DNA of 64,000 nucleotides, taken from positions 1,240,001-1,304,000 of the forward strand of contig JAWLAE010000001.1 in the NCBI GenBank assembly GCA_041395625.1, written 5' to 3'. This document shows positions 8,681-16,362 of this stretch, in pieces. The translations under genes and the position numbers were made by a program. The notes beneath the pieces were generated by a model. That model was not told the origin of the DNA and did no database searches. It saw only the letters and a program-made list of their open reading frames with translations. Within the stretch, counting starts at the first letter, position 1. The number at the start of each line of letters is the position of its first letter. Origin of the DNA: CADEED01 sp041395625. Lineage in GTDB: Bacteria; Pseudomonadota; Gammaproteobacteria; Steroidobacterales; Steroidobacteraceae.

Positions 8681-9403
8681 TTACCAGGGCAACTCGCTGC
8701 CATCGTACATGTAGAACTTGCCGGACTGCTCAGTCGTCAGGGAAGCAACGACCTTGCGCATACCGGCGACGCTGGTGGCCGCATCGATATCTGCCTTGTC
8801 ACCACCCATTTCGGTCCGAACCCAGCCCGGATGCAGCGGTATGGCACACACACCATGCTTGCGGGCCAGATCGATACCCATCGAGCGCATGATGGCGTTC
8901 AGCGCAGCCTTACTACTGCGATAGGCGTACATACCGCCAACATTGTTCTTCGACATCGACCCGACGATACTCGAGATCGCGATGAGCTTTTTCTGCTCGC
9001 CACGCATGACGTGTGGCAGGAAGGCTTCGGCCATTTTCATCGGTGCAAAGGCATTGATCTTGAACACCTGGCTCCATTCCTCGAAATCGGACGCACCGAA
9101 CTTGCCGGCGCCGAGACCACTCGTCGCAAAACTCTGTGCGCCCATCATGCCCGCATTGTTGATCAGGACGTCGATGGCTCGGTCGGCGAGCCTGGCGGCG
9201 AGATCTGCTATGGCGCCGAAATCGGCGACGTCGAGCGCATGAACATCAAACTGCTTCGGGTGCTGCGCGACCATGGCCTGCAACTCGGCTGCCGCGCCGG
9301 GATTGCGTGCGCAGGCAATCACCGACCAACCCTCGCCGCCGTACTGGCGCACCCACTCGAGCCCCAAGCCGCGGTTGGCGCCGGTCACCAGAACTGTCGG
9401 CAT
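8681..9403 (-). CDS. Short-chain dehydrogenase/reductase
   Basis: A 240-residue classical SDR. The cofactor motif is TGANRGLG at residues 7-14, NNAG is on strand 4, ISSIVGS supplies the catalytic Ser, and YAYRSSKAAL supplies Tyr-xxx-Lys. It resembles the C-factor/sniffer-like SDRs (short, with LHPGWVRTEMGG). The frame is open for 18 codons further upstream, but the ATG at 9403 starts at MPTVLVTGANRG and is the natural start. It diverges from the medium-chain reductase at 9451 across 47 bp. The substrate cannot be told from sequence. Confidence 0.88.
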   Translation of the reverse strand: MPTVLVTGANRGLGLEWVRQYGGEGWSVIACARNPGAAAELQAMVAQHPKQFDVHALDVADFGAIADLAARLADRAIDVLINNAGMMGAQSFATSGLGAGKFGASDFEEWSQVFKINAFAPMKMAEAFLPHVMRGEQKKLIAISSIVGSMSKNNVGGMYAYRSSKAALNAIMRSMGIDLARKHGVCAIPLHPGWVRTEMGGDKADIDAATSVAGMRKVVASLTTEQSGKFYMYDGSELPW

Positions 9404-9450
9404 GGCAGATATTCCTCGCGTAAGATTTCGCGTCTTATTGTACGCGAGCA

Positions 9451-10479
9451 ATGCCACGTTTCAGTCCAACCGTGAACCAGACCTACCGCAAACTGATCAT
9501 CAGCCGTCTGACCGGCGAGTTTCGCAGTTCGACCACCGTTATCGACGCCGACTGGCAGGAGCCCGGTCCTGGTGAAGCTGTGGTGCGCAATCGCTATGCC
9601 GGATGCAATGCGATCTTCGACAAGAATCTCTGTCGCAACAAGATTCGCTATGTCGACGTCGTGCCGCCGTACGACATGGGCATCGAATCGATCGGCGAGA
9701 TCGTGGCGTTGGGACCGGATTCGGGCGACTTCGCCATCGGCGATGCCGTAGCGACCGTCCAGCTCGGTACCGGCTACCGGGAATTCCAGCTCGCAGGAAT
9801 CGAGCGGCTGGTCAAGGTGCGCGCAGCATCGCCGGAGATACTAACGATAGTACCGACCGGCGTTTCCGCATATGTGGGTCTGTACCACATCGCTGGCATG
9901 CAGGGTGGCGAAACCGTGGCAGTCTCCGCTGCCGCCGGCGGCATCGGTCATATCGTAGTGCAACTGGCAAGACTGGCCGGTTGCCACGTAATCGGTATCA
10001 CCGGATCTGCTAACAAGCGGGCGATGCTCCAGAGTATCGGCTGCGATCGCGTCATCGACTATCGCAACGAAAGTCTGCGCCGCGTGCTCGAGTCCGAGTA
10101 TCCACGCGGGCTCGACATTGCGTACGACACTGTAGGCGGTGAGGTTTTCGACGCGTTCGTGGATCACCTCGCGCAGCGCGGTCGCGTGATCATCAGCGGT
10201 CATACATCGGATTTCGATCAGCCGGTGGAAGACGTGCCCCAGCCGCGCATCTACCGCAAGCTCTACTGGAAGTCTGCTTCCGTGCGTGCTTTTCAGAATC
10301 AGGCATTTCCCGAGTACCAGGCCAACGCGACACACAAGATGCTCGCGCTCTACTATCGCGGCGACCTGAAGCCGCAAGTGGATCCGACGCCGTTCGTTGG
10401 GCTCGAGTCGGTGGCCGATGCGGTCGAGCATATGTTGGCAGGCCGCAACATCGGCAAGGTAGTGATCCGGATTCCATGA
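9451..10479 (+). CDS. Zinc-independent medium-chain reductase (quinone oxidoreductase/PTGR3-like)
   Basis: A 342-residue MDR-superfamily NADPH-dependent reductase. The N-terminal GroES-like domain has GxNxxD-type geometry (YAGCNAIFDKN), without the zinc ligands of alcohol dehydrogenases. The Rossmann domain contains AAAGGIGHIVVQLARLAGCHVIGI. The overall style (IIGHTSDFDQ, KSASVRAFQNQAFPEY) resembles the ZADH2/prostaglandin reductase 3 group, which reduces alpha,beta-unsaturated ketones. The ATG is immediately downstream of the divergent SDR promoter region. Downstream lies the convergent arsC gene. Confidence 0.85.
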   Translation: MPRFSPTVNQTYRKLIISRLTGEFRSSTTVIDADWQEPGPGEAVVRNRYAGCNAIFDKNLCRNKIRYVDVVPPYDMGIESIGEIVALGPDSGDFAIGDAVATVQLGTGYREFQLAGIERLVKVRAASPEILTIVPTGVSAYVGLYHIAGMQGGETVAVSAAAGGIGHIVVQLARLAGCHVIGITGSANKRAMLQSIGCDRVIDYRNESLRRVLESEYPRGLDIAYDTVGGEVFDAFVDHLAQRGRVIISGHTSDFDQPVEDVPQPRIYRKLYWKSASVRAFQNQAFPEYQANATHKMLALYYRGDLKPQVDPTPFVGLESVADAVEHMLAGRNIGKVVIRIP

Positions 10480-10515
10480 ACTGGTGGCGTGCAGCGCGGT
10501 CTCACGCCGACCCCA

Positions 10516-10866
10516 TTACAGGATCTCGAGGACTGTCTCCGCTGGCCGGCAAAGCTTCACACCGCGCGGGGTGACGACGATCGGTCGATTGATCAGAATG
10601 GGATGGGCGAGCATGTGATCGATCAGCTGCGCGTCGGTCCAGTGCTCGTCGGCCAAACCAAGCTCTGCGTACGGCGTACCCTTCTCCCGCAACAATGCAC
10701 GCGGCGCGATTTTCATCCGAGACAGTAACGACTCGAGCATCTGACGGTCGGGCGGCGTCTTCAGATACTCGATCACCGTCGGCTCGAGGCCTTTCTGGCG
10801 GATCAACTCGAGCACATTGCGCGACGTACCGCAGCCAGGATTGTGGTAGATGGTGATCGGACTCAT
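10516..10866 (-). CDS. arsC: Glutaredoxin-dependent arsenate reductase
   Basis: A 116-residue thioredoxin-fold ArsC of the R773 type that reduces arsenate to arsenite with glutathione and glutaredoxin. The catalytic Cys12 sits in YHNPGCGTSRN, and the oxyanion-binding arginine triad falls at exactly the canonical numbers Arg60, Arg94 and Arg107. It is somewhat shorter at the C-terminus than the 141-residue plasmid enzyme, as chromosomal versions often are. The ATG at 10866 is used because the extra upstream codons lie in the terminator hairpin of the preceding gene. No arsR, arsB or acr3 is visible nearby, so it looks like a stand-alone copy. Confidence 0.93.
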   Translation of the reverse strand: MSPITIYHNPGCGTSRNVLELIRQKGLEPTVIEYLKTPPDRQMLESLLSRMKIAPRALLREKGTPYAELGLADEHWTDAQLIDHMLAHPILINRPIVVTPRGVKLCRPAETVLEIL

Positions 10867-10883
10867 GAGTGCCTCCTGAACGA

Positions 10884-10913
10884 AAAAGCCGCTGCACTCG
10901 CGTGCAGCGGCTT
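10884..10913 (-). terminator. Rho-independent terminator of the lipoprotein gene
   Basis: A 12-bp perfect stem, AGCCGCTGCAC paired with GTGCAGCGGCT plus one further A-T pair, closed by a TCGC tetraloop. Read on the minus strand it is followed by a run of T (five including the stem end). It lies downstream of the lipoprotein stop at 10937 and just before the arsC ribosome site, so it separates the two genes. Confidence 0.85.
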
Positions 10914-10936
10914 GCCGTCTCGACATCCGACGCAGG

Positions 10937-11536
10937 TCAGCCCGCAGACATGTTCAACATCTGCATGACCTCGGCACCCTTGTCCTTGACCATCTTGGCC
11001 TTGGCAACAGCGTCCATCACATTGCCACTGGCGGCCGCCGCAGTCGCCTCGCTCCAGGTGGACTGCATCATCTCATAGCCAGACTTGGCCGAGTCGAACG
11101 ACGCCTGATCGATGCCCTTCGGCAAGCGCTTCGATTTCGAGAGCACGCCGATACGGCTACCAATGGCTTCGACCATCTTGGGCAGATCGCCCGCCATACT
11201 GGACCATTCGGTCGTCGCCGCTGCCATTGCTGCTTCCATCTCGCTCTTCTTGGCAGCAACGGTGTCCTTCAGGGCAGCGATGCTTGTCGTGAGGCCGCCA
11301 GCGCCGGCCAGAACTGCCTTGTAATCGCCCTTGGCCAGATTGTCCTTGAGTCCCGTCAGTGTGCTCTGCACGCCCGCCAGATCGTCAGGGGCATATTGGG
11401 CGGCATCGGCACTGACTTCGGCCAGCGCACTCTCGGCCGAGGCAATCGCCTTCGTTGCCGGTTCTTTCTGTCCCGCGCAGGCAGCCAGTAGCACGGCCGC
11501 CGCCAGGGTCACAATCCATGGGTTGGTTTTTCGCAT
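10937..11536 (-). CDS. Putative alpha-helical lipoprotein, unknown function
   Basis: A 199-residue protein with a lipoprotein signal: MRKTNPWIVTLAAAVLLAAC, with the lipidated Cys at residue 20. The mature part is Ala/Lys/Glu/Ser-rich and predicted to be almost entirely helical, with coiled-coil-like heptads (ALKDTVAAKKSEMEAAMAAATTEW). No enzymatic motif is visible. A strong AAGGAG ribosome site precedes the ATG, and the gene ends in a clear terminator. The LysM gene upstream ends at 11567, about 30 bp away, so the two may form a small cell-envelope operon. The family is not recognised; an envelope spacer or stress role is only a guess. Confidence 0.75.
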   Translation of the reverse strand: MRKTNPWIVTLAAAVLLAACAGQKEPATKAIASAESALAEVSADAAQYAPDDLAGVQSTLTGLKDNLAKGDYKAVLAGAGGLTTSIAALKDTVAAKKSEMEAAMAAATTEWSSMAGDLPKMVEAIGSRIGVLSKSKRLPKGIDQASFDSAKSGYEMMQSTWSEATAAAASGNVMDAVAKAKMVKDKGAEVMQMLNMSAG

Positions 11537-11566
11537 GAGCTCAGCTCCTTTTCAAAATCAGAATCT

Positions 11567-11767
11567 TTAGGGAATCCGTAACTTCTGGCCGACCTTGATC
11601 TTGTTAGGATCTTTCAGCTGGTCGCGATTGGCCTCGAAAATCTGCGGGTACAGCATCTTGTCCCCGTAAAACTCCTCGGCAATCTTCGACAACGTGTCGC
11701 CCTTCTTGACGGTGTAGTACTGTGCGTACGGGTTGTCCTCGGCCGCAGGTTTCTTTTCAACTGCCAT
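11567..11767 (-). CDS. Small LysM-domain protein
   Basis: A 66-residue protein consisting of a short polar lead and one LysM domain: YYTVKKGDTLSKIAEEFYGD followed by YPQIFEANRDQLKDPNKIKVGQKLRIP. This matches the LysM half of YgaU/Kbp-type proteins, whose LysM binds peptidoglycan, but the BON half is missing. No signal peptide is evident, as in cytosolic Kbp. The ATG at 11767 follows a GAGGAG site; the open frame upstream is ignored. The lipoprotein gene follows on the same strand. Confidence 0.85.
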   Translation of the reverse strand: MAVEKKPAAEDNPYAQYYTVKKGDTLSKIAEEFYGDKMLYPQIFEANRDQLKDPNKIKVGQKLRIP

Positions 11768-11852
11768 GTATTTACTCCTCAGAAACTTTCCAGGGAACCG
11801 GTGCAAAGCCAGCAATCGTCGTACATGTTAGCACTTCGGCGGCGCGTAACAG

Positions 11853-13277
11853 CTACCATTTGAGCATGCGCTGGCCCATGAGCCGCCCCATGGTCAACGC
11901 CGGCTGCAAGCCCATGCCGCCGACGAAGGCATCGCCGTTCGCGCGACCGAAGCCCAGCAGCTCGCCCACAGCGTATAGATTCGGGATCGGACTGCGATCG
12001 GCTCTCAGCACCCGAAGTTCTTCGTCGGTATCGAGGCCCGCCCAGCCGGTGACAGACAAGCCGTGGTGCAGTACCGCATAGTATGGCGCACTGCCCAGTT
12101 CACGCGGCAGGTGCTCGCGCCCGAAGTGCGGATCGTCACCCGCGGCCACCGCCGCATTATAGCGCGCGATGGTATCTGCAACTGACGCCGCGTTCAGGCC
12201 GGCGGCAGTGGCCAGCGCCTCGATGCCGTCGGCTCGTTTGAACGATGGGTGCACGTTCCACGCAGCGGCCAGTTCTTCAGGCTTGAGGCCGAAAAAGAAC
12301 GGTGTGGGCGCGGCATCGACGATCCCCTGATCGTAGATTGCCCAGAATGACATCTCCGGCAGCGGCAACAACGCGCGTTCGCGGGCATCGACGCTCGGAT
12401 GGTCTTCGCGCAGGAAACGCTTGCCGTCGAGCGACACATAGATCTCCCACGGCTGCCGCAGTTGCGGTGTCAGCACCGTGAGTACATTCACCTGAGTTGG
12501 ATCCTGCGGATTCCGAATGCCCGCGAAGGTGCACAGATACTTCTGGCCGTGTTCGAGTACCGCGCCAGCGTCGAGACCAATCTGGTGGCCATCGCCGCGA
12601 GCATATTCGTAACCCCAGCTGTACAGTGGGTAACCGTGCGTCCATTCCTTGAACCGCTCGGGATGGCGCGCGTAGCCGCCGAGTGCTAACACGACATTCC
12701 TGCCGGTCGCCTCGTGTCCGACGCCTTGCTGATCGGTATAGCGTAGACCGTGAACCGCACCGTTGTGATCCTGCACCACTGCGGTCACCGTCGTCTGCAA
12801 CTGCGTCCTGATACGGCCCGCCCGTTCCTGCGCCCGATAGAGCGGCAGCATCGCTTCCAGAATACCGAGTGCCTTGCGCGGTCCGAAATAGGTGCGTGGC
12901 TGATCGTAAGGCTCGTGGGCCAGATAGATGATCGGGTGATCCGGCATCACTTCGAAGCCGTTGTCGAGCAGCCAATGCAAGGTGTCCGCCGCATTGTCGA
13001 TCACCTTGCGCAGGTACGCACCATCCGCGCGGCGATGCGAGATGCGCATGGCGTCTTCGAAATGTTTCTGTGGCGAGTCATCGATAGCGCGCTGCGCCTG
13101 CAGCCGCGTGCCCGCGGCCGACAATTGCCCGGACGACATATGGAGCGTGCCGCCTAGCTTGTCATTGCGCTCCAGCACCAGCACCCGCGCACCGCGCTGC
13201 GCTGCGAATATCGCGAGCGGCATGCCGGCAGTACCTCCACCAGCGACGATGACGTCCCATTCAGGATCCGTGGGCAT
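11853..13277 (-). CDS. FAD-dependent oxidoreductase of the fumarate reductase/3-ketosteroid dehydrogenase family
   Basis: A 474-residue flavoprotein. The N-terminal dinucleotide-binding motif is VIVAGGGTAGMPLAIFAAQRGARVLVLE. The middle has the succinate dehydrogenase-type catalytic or capping domain, and the C-terminus has NLYAVGELLGFGRANGDAFVGGMGLQPALTMGRLMG, typical of FRD/KstD-type FAD closure. These enzymes add or remove C=C double bonds next to carbonyls. The ATG at 13277 overlaps the upstream gene's 3' end by 17 bp, so the two are coupled. It is the last gene of a seven-gene minus-strand run that contains a second, related flavoprotein (16363-17769). The substrate is unknown. Confidence 0.85.
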   Translation of the reverse strand: MPTDPEWDVIVAGGGTAGMPLAIFAAQRGARVLVLERNDKLGGTLHMSSGQLSAAGTRLQAQRAIDDSPQKHFEDAMRISHRRADGAYLRKVIDNAADTLHWLLDNGFEVMPDHPIIYLAHEPYDQPRTYFGPRKALGILEAMLPLYRAQERAGRIRTQLQTTVTAVVQDHNGAVHGLRYTDQQGVGHEATGRNVVLALGGYARHPERFKEWTHGYPLYSWGYEYARGDGHQIGLDAGAVLEHGQKYLCTFAGIRNPQDPTQVNVLTVLTPQLRQPWEIYVSLDGKRFLREDHPSVDARERALLPLPEMSFWAIYDQGIVDAAPTPFFFGLKPEELAAAWNVHPSFKRADGIEALATAAGLNAASVADTIARYNAAVAAGDDPHFGREHLPRELGSAPYYAVLHHGLSVTGWAGLDTDEELRVLRADRSPIPNLYAVGELLGFGRANGDAFVGGMGLQPALTMGRLMGQRMLKW

Positions 13278-13953
13278 TCCCTGTCTCCTCGTATTCGAGC
13301 AGCTCGTAGTAGGCATCGAGATGCTGCCACTCGATGCGTACCAATTGTACGTCCGGACCGGTCACCCAGAAGTGCAATGACGGAAAATCGACCAACAGGA
13401 TCTCGAAGTGTTCGGTCGCGAAATCTCCCGCCGGAACGCGCAGCCGCTCCTCGCCCACTCGCTTGAGCGTGCTGTCGCCCAAAAGGATCATCGGGCCGGT
13501 GGCGCCATTCGCCGCGTGCGACGATGCTGGCTGTTGCGGGATCGACTGGATCGGTGGTCCATCCGCGCGCCACAGCGCGCCGTGCCAACCATCCGTGATG
13601 AGTGAATGGGTGCCGAAACGGACGGCGGGCGCGGGCAATTCGATCCGCTGCGCAAAGCGACCTTCCGCCGCCGTGTTGCCTTCGCACTCGACGCTGCACC
13701 CCGCAAAGCGAAACCACGAACTACCGACGAAGCGATTCTGAACTGACAAGCGGATGAAGGCGTCGAGCGGTCGCCAGCCTGCATCGACTGTGTACGTGAC
13801 ATCACGCAACACGACGTCATCATCCATTTCGCAGTGCGCACGCAACGTGCGGCAGCCGTCCGGCATCACGGTGACCGTGAACCACTCGCGCCCGATATCC
13901 CCCAGCCGATTGTGGAAATAGCCGAGCTTGCCGCGCAGCGTTCGATGGCTCAT
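13261..13953 (-). CDS. Conserved-looking protein of unknown function, beta-rich
   Basis: A 230-residue protein that I do not recognise. It has no signal peptide or membrane segment. The sequence alternates short hydrophobic strands with polar turns (TVTVMPDGCRTLRAHCEM, DVVLRDVTYTVDAGWRP, AVRFGTHSLITDGWHGALW, HFEILLVDFPSLHFWVTGPD), which suggests a beta-barrel or beta-sandwich such as a lipocalin-like or DUF3108-like fold. The closing LHFWVTGPDVQLVRIEW recalls the usual end of such folds. The ATG at 13953 is chosen because it lies 16 bp after the transporter stop. Its 3' end overlaps the next flavoprotein by 17 bp. Its place between a GPH transporter and a flavoprotein suggests a role in the same catabolic pathway. 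Confidence 0.7.
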   Translation of the reverse strand: MSHRTLRGKLGYFHNRLGDIGREWFTVTVMPDGCRTLRAHCEMDDDVVLRDVTYTVDAGWRPLDAFIRLSVQNRFVGSSWFRFAGCSVECEGNTAAEGRFAQRIELPAPAVRFGTHSLITDGWHGALWRADGPPIQSIPQQPASSHAANGATGPMILLGDSTLKRVGEERLRVPAGDFATEHFEILLVDFPSLHFWVTGPDVQLVRIEWQHLDAYYELLEYEETGNAHGS

Positions 13954-13969
13954 GCGACCGGACTGGCGA

Positions 13970-15343
13970 TCAGCCGGCCCTGGCAGCAGCCGGATCCGGC
14001 ATCGCCCGCAACTGCGCCTCGGTAAGCCGGTAGGCGAACAGGAACGGCAAGCTGAGCGCGAAATAGAGCGCTGGCAGAAATGCTGCGGCATAGCGAATGC
14101 CATCCACGGCTTCGGTGGACTGCGCCGCGGTCTTGGAGTCGAAGCCGAACAAGAATTGGAGCGCGACGCCCAGTATCGCTGGCGAGATGGCGAAAGCTGC
14201 CTTTTCCACGATGCTGTAGAGGCCTGAATAAATTCCTTCGCGCCGCAAGCCAGTGCTGCGGTAATCGTATTCGATGGTGTCAGGCAGCATCGACTGACCC
14301 ATCAGGAGCAGGCCGCCCGCAGCCAGCCCCTTGATCGCCGCCCGCAGCAGGAAGAACCACAGCGGCTCCGCCGGATTGGCCAGCAGCCATGACAGCGACG
14401 CCAGCACGAACAGCACCGTGGCAAAGATATAGGTGCGCCGCTTCTCGAACAGCTTGGTGACCTGCAACCACAGTGGGATCGACAGTATCTGGGTCGCCAT
14501 GCTGGCGACACCAAACCACAACAGCCAGGCTCCCGGGTTCTCTTTCTCCATCACGAACCGGATGACGAACACCGCAGTGGCGGTGTTGCTGGCGAGACCA
14601 AACAACTGTGTGAATTTGGTGCCGAGCAACATCGAGAATGGGCGATTGGCCAGGCCCAGCTTCAGCTGTTGCATGAACGGATAACGAACCTTGGTGCGTA
14701 GCGTGAATCGCGCCTTGGCGGTCCCGAAGAAGGCCATCGCCATGAACAGGAAGATGCCGGCACCGATCAACATGCCCATGAAGGCGTAACCCTCGGCACC
14801 GCCGCCGGCGAGTTCGACGATACGCTGCCCCGCAGCGCCGCCAACCAACGTGCCGATGCCGATGAAAAACACCCGGTAGGACATGAGCTTCGTGCGCTCG
14901 TGGTAGTCGTCCAGCATCTCGGCCGGCATCGCCATGTAGGGGACGTTGAAAATCGTATATCCGGTGCCGAGCGCAATCAGCAGGATCGTGATGACAGGCA
15001 GGGAGTCGGCGAACGCCGTGGTGCCGAGCGAATACAGACCGGCGAATGCCAGCCCTGAGACGGCCGCACCTAACAACAGAAATGGCCGGCGCCGTCCCCA
15101 GCGAGTCTCGCTTCGATCACTCAACACCCCCATGAGGGGATTCGTGACGATGTCCCAAATCTTGCTGGCGCCGATCAGCGTACCGGCGAGCGCCGCACCC
15201 AGACCCAGTACCGTGGTGAGATAGTAGAGCACCAGGAACGAGAAGCCATTCAGCAGCAGCGACGCACCGAGCGTGCCCACGCCCCAGCCGAGGTACAGCT
15301 TGAAATTGCTGGTGGCCGGCACGGCGGCAGCTTCTGTGGCCAT
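13970..15343 (-). CDS. GPH-family (MelB-like) cation symporter, MFS fold
   Basis: A 457-residue inner-membrane carrier with about 12 transmembrane helices. The N-terminal GLGAALAGTLIGASKIWDIVTNPLMG and the loop SDRSETRWGRRRPFLLLGA are the hallmark of the glycoside-pentoside-hexuronide:cation symporter family. The second half repeats the pattern with SMLPDTIEYDYRSTGLRREGIYSG. Beyond sugars, such carriers also serve sterol, terpenoid and glycoside pathways in degraders, so the substrate here is open. It lies in the middle of the flavoprotein operon, 59 bp after the SUMF1-like gene and 16 bp before the unknown beta-rich gene, and probably imports the compound these enzymes act on. Confidence 0.88.
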   Translation of the reverse strand: MATEAAAVPATSNFKLYLGWGVGTLGASLLLNGFSFLVLYYLTTVLGLGAALAGTLIGASKIWDIVTNPLMGVLSDRSETRWGRRRPFLLLGAAVSGLAFAGLYSLGTTAFADSLPVITILLIALGTGYTIFNVPYMAMPAEMLDDYHERTKLMSYRVFFIGIGTLVGGAAGQRIVELAGGGAEGYAFMGMLIGAGIFLFMAMAFFGTAKARFTLRTKVRYPFMQQLKLGLANRPFSMLLGTKFTQLFGLASNTATAVFVIRFVMEKENPGAWLLWFGVASMATQILSIPLWLQVTKLFEKRRTYIFATVLFVLASLSWLLANPAEPLWFFLLRAAIKGLAAGGLLLMGQSMLPDTIEYDYRSTGLRREGIYSGLYSIVEKAAFAISPAILGVALQFLFGFDSKTAAQSTEAVDGIRYAAAFLPALYFALSLPFLFAYRLTEAQLRAMPDPAAARAG

Positions 15344-15402
15344 TCAGTATTCCCCCCGGAAAGTACAGGTGACTGATCCTACCCCATCGGGTAGCGCCGC
15401 GC

Positions 15403-16359
15403 TCAAGGCAAATCCCTAACTACCCGCACGCCGAATATGTCACTCTTGCGGGTCTCCGGATCGCGGCCACGCCAGGCGGGCCGTTGCCGGAACATATGCG
15501 TGCGCCAACTGCCGCCGCGCACGCTGCGCAGCTCGCACTGGCCAGCCACTTCGTAGGCACTGCCGTCCACGGGCGCCGCGGCATAGGGGCCCTGATAGCA
15601 GTCCTGCGTCCACTCCCAGACATTGCCGATGACGTCGTACAGGCCGAAGGCATTGGGTGGATACTGCCCAATGGGTGCGACCGAGGCGTGCTTGTCCGTG
15701 CACTTCGCCGGCGGGAATTTCTTGGTCGGGTCGGCGCTCGAGGCATCGTACACATTGGCGTACTGGCAGCCTTCTTCCGGATCGTCGCCCCACGGGAAAT
15801 CGGTCGCGGCACCGGCGCGCGCAAAATATTCCCATTCTGCTTCCGTGGCGAGACGGTAGTGGTGGCCGGTCACGGTACTGAGCCAGGCGACGTAGGCCCT
15901 GGCATCGAGCCAACTGATACAGACCACCGGCTCGTCAGGCGCGGTCGTGACGCCAGCCGCCGGATTGCGCCAGTTGTATGCGGGAAACATCTCGAAATTG
16001 TGTTTGACGGCGCTCCACCCGGCACAACCGGGGCCAGAGTCGTGAGCCGTAGCTGCGACGAACGCTGCATACTGCGCCTGGGTGACTTCGTAACGACCGA
16101 CGGCCAAGGCGCGCGGAATGGTGACCGTGCGCCGTGGACCTTCCGGTCGGCCCTCCTCGCCTCCCTCGGCGCCCATCGTGAACGTGCCCGGCGGCACGAC
16201 GACCATTTCCGGGCAGTGCTCACAGTCATGGAAACGACTACCGACTGACAACTGCACCGCGACGGTCGCGCGTGGCTCCGTCGCAGTCGCCGCGTGCGGC
16301 AGGATCGCCACAGTGACAACAGCCAGCAGCATGAGGGTGCACAGACGATTCATCGGCAT
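15403..16359 (-). CDS. SUMF1/formylglycine-generating-enzyme-like domain protein, exported, catalytic cysteines absent
   Basis: A 318-residue protein with a signal peptide (about 27 residues ending ATAT) and an FGE-sulfatase domain: MVVVPPGTFTMGAEGGEEGRPEGPRRTV, YEVTQAQYAAFV, PVVCISWLDARAYVAWLS, YRLATEAEWEYFARAG, NAFGLYDVIGNVWEWTQDC and SVRGGSWRTHMFRQRPAWRGRD. The fold is unmistakable. In true formylglycine-generating enzymes the segment after GGS carries the two active-site cysteines; here it is WRTHMFRQR with none, so sulfatase activation is unlikely. No sulfatase gene is in the window. It starts 3 bp after the stop of the upstream flavoprotein. Two starts 6 bp apart (16359, 16353) are equivalent. 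The role may be ligand binding or another periplasmic chemistry. Confidence 0.88.
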   Translation of the reverse strand: MPMNRLCTLMLLAVVTVAILPHAATATEPRATVAVQLSVGSRFHDCEHCPEMVVVPPGTFTMGAEGGEEGRPEGPRRTVTIPRALAVGRYEVTQAQYAAFVAATAHDSGPGCAGWSAVKHNFEMFPAYNWRNPAAGVTTAPDEPVVCISWLDARAYVAWLSTVTGHHYRLATEAEWEYFARAGAATDFPWGDDPEEGCQYANVYDASSADPTKKFPPAKCTDKHASVAPIGQYPPNAFGLYDVIGNVWEWTQDCYQGPYAAAPVDGSAYEVAGQCELRSVRGGSWRTHMFRQRPAWRGRDPETRKSDIFGVRVVRDLP

Positions 16360-16362
16360 CTC

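Noticed and set aside
8048..9475. 475-codon plus-strand open frame across the GGDEF and SDR genes
   Set aside because: It runs antisense through two well-supported genes and their gap; the translation is low-complexity Arg/His-rich with no family signal.
10489..10728. Plus-strand frame opposite arsC
   Set aside because: arsC has all four key residues at canonical positions; the opposite frame is a shadow.
15403..16359. Sulfatase-activating enzyme (true FGE) call
   Set aside because: The two catalytic cysteines are missing and no sulfatase is nearby, so only the fold is claimed.
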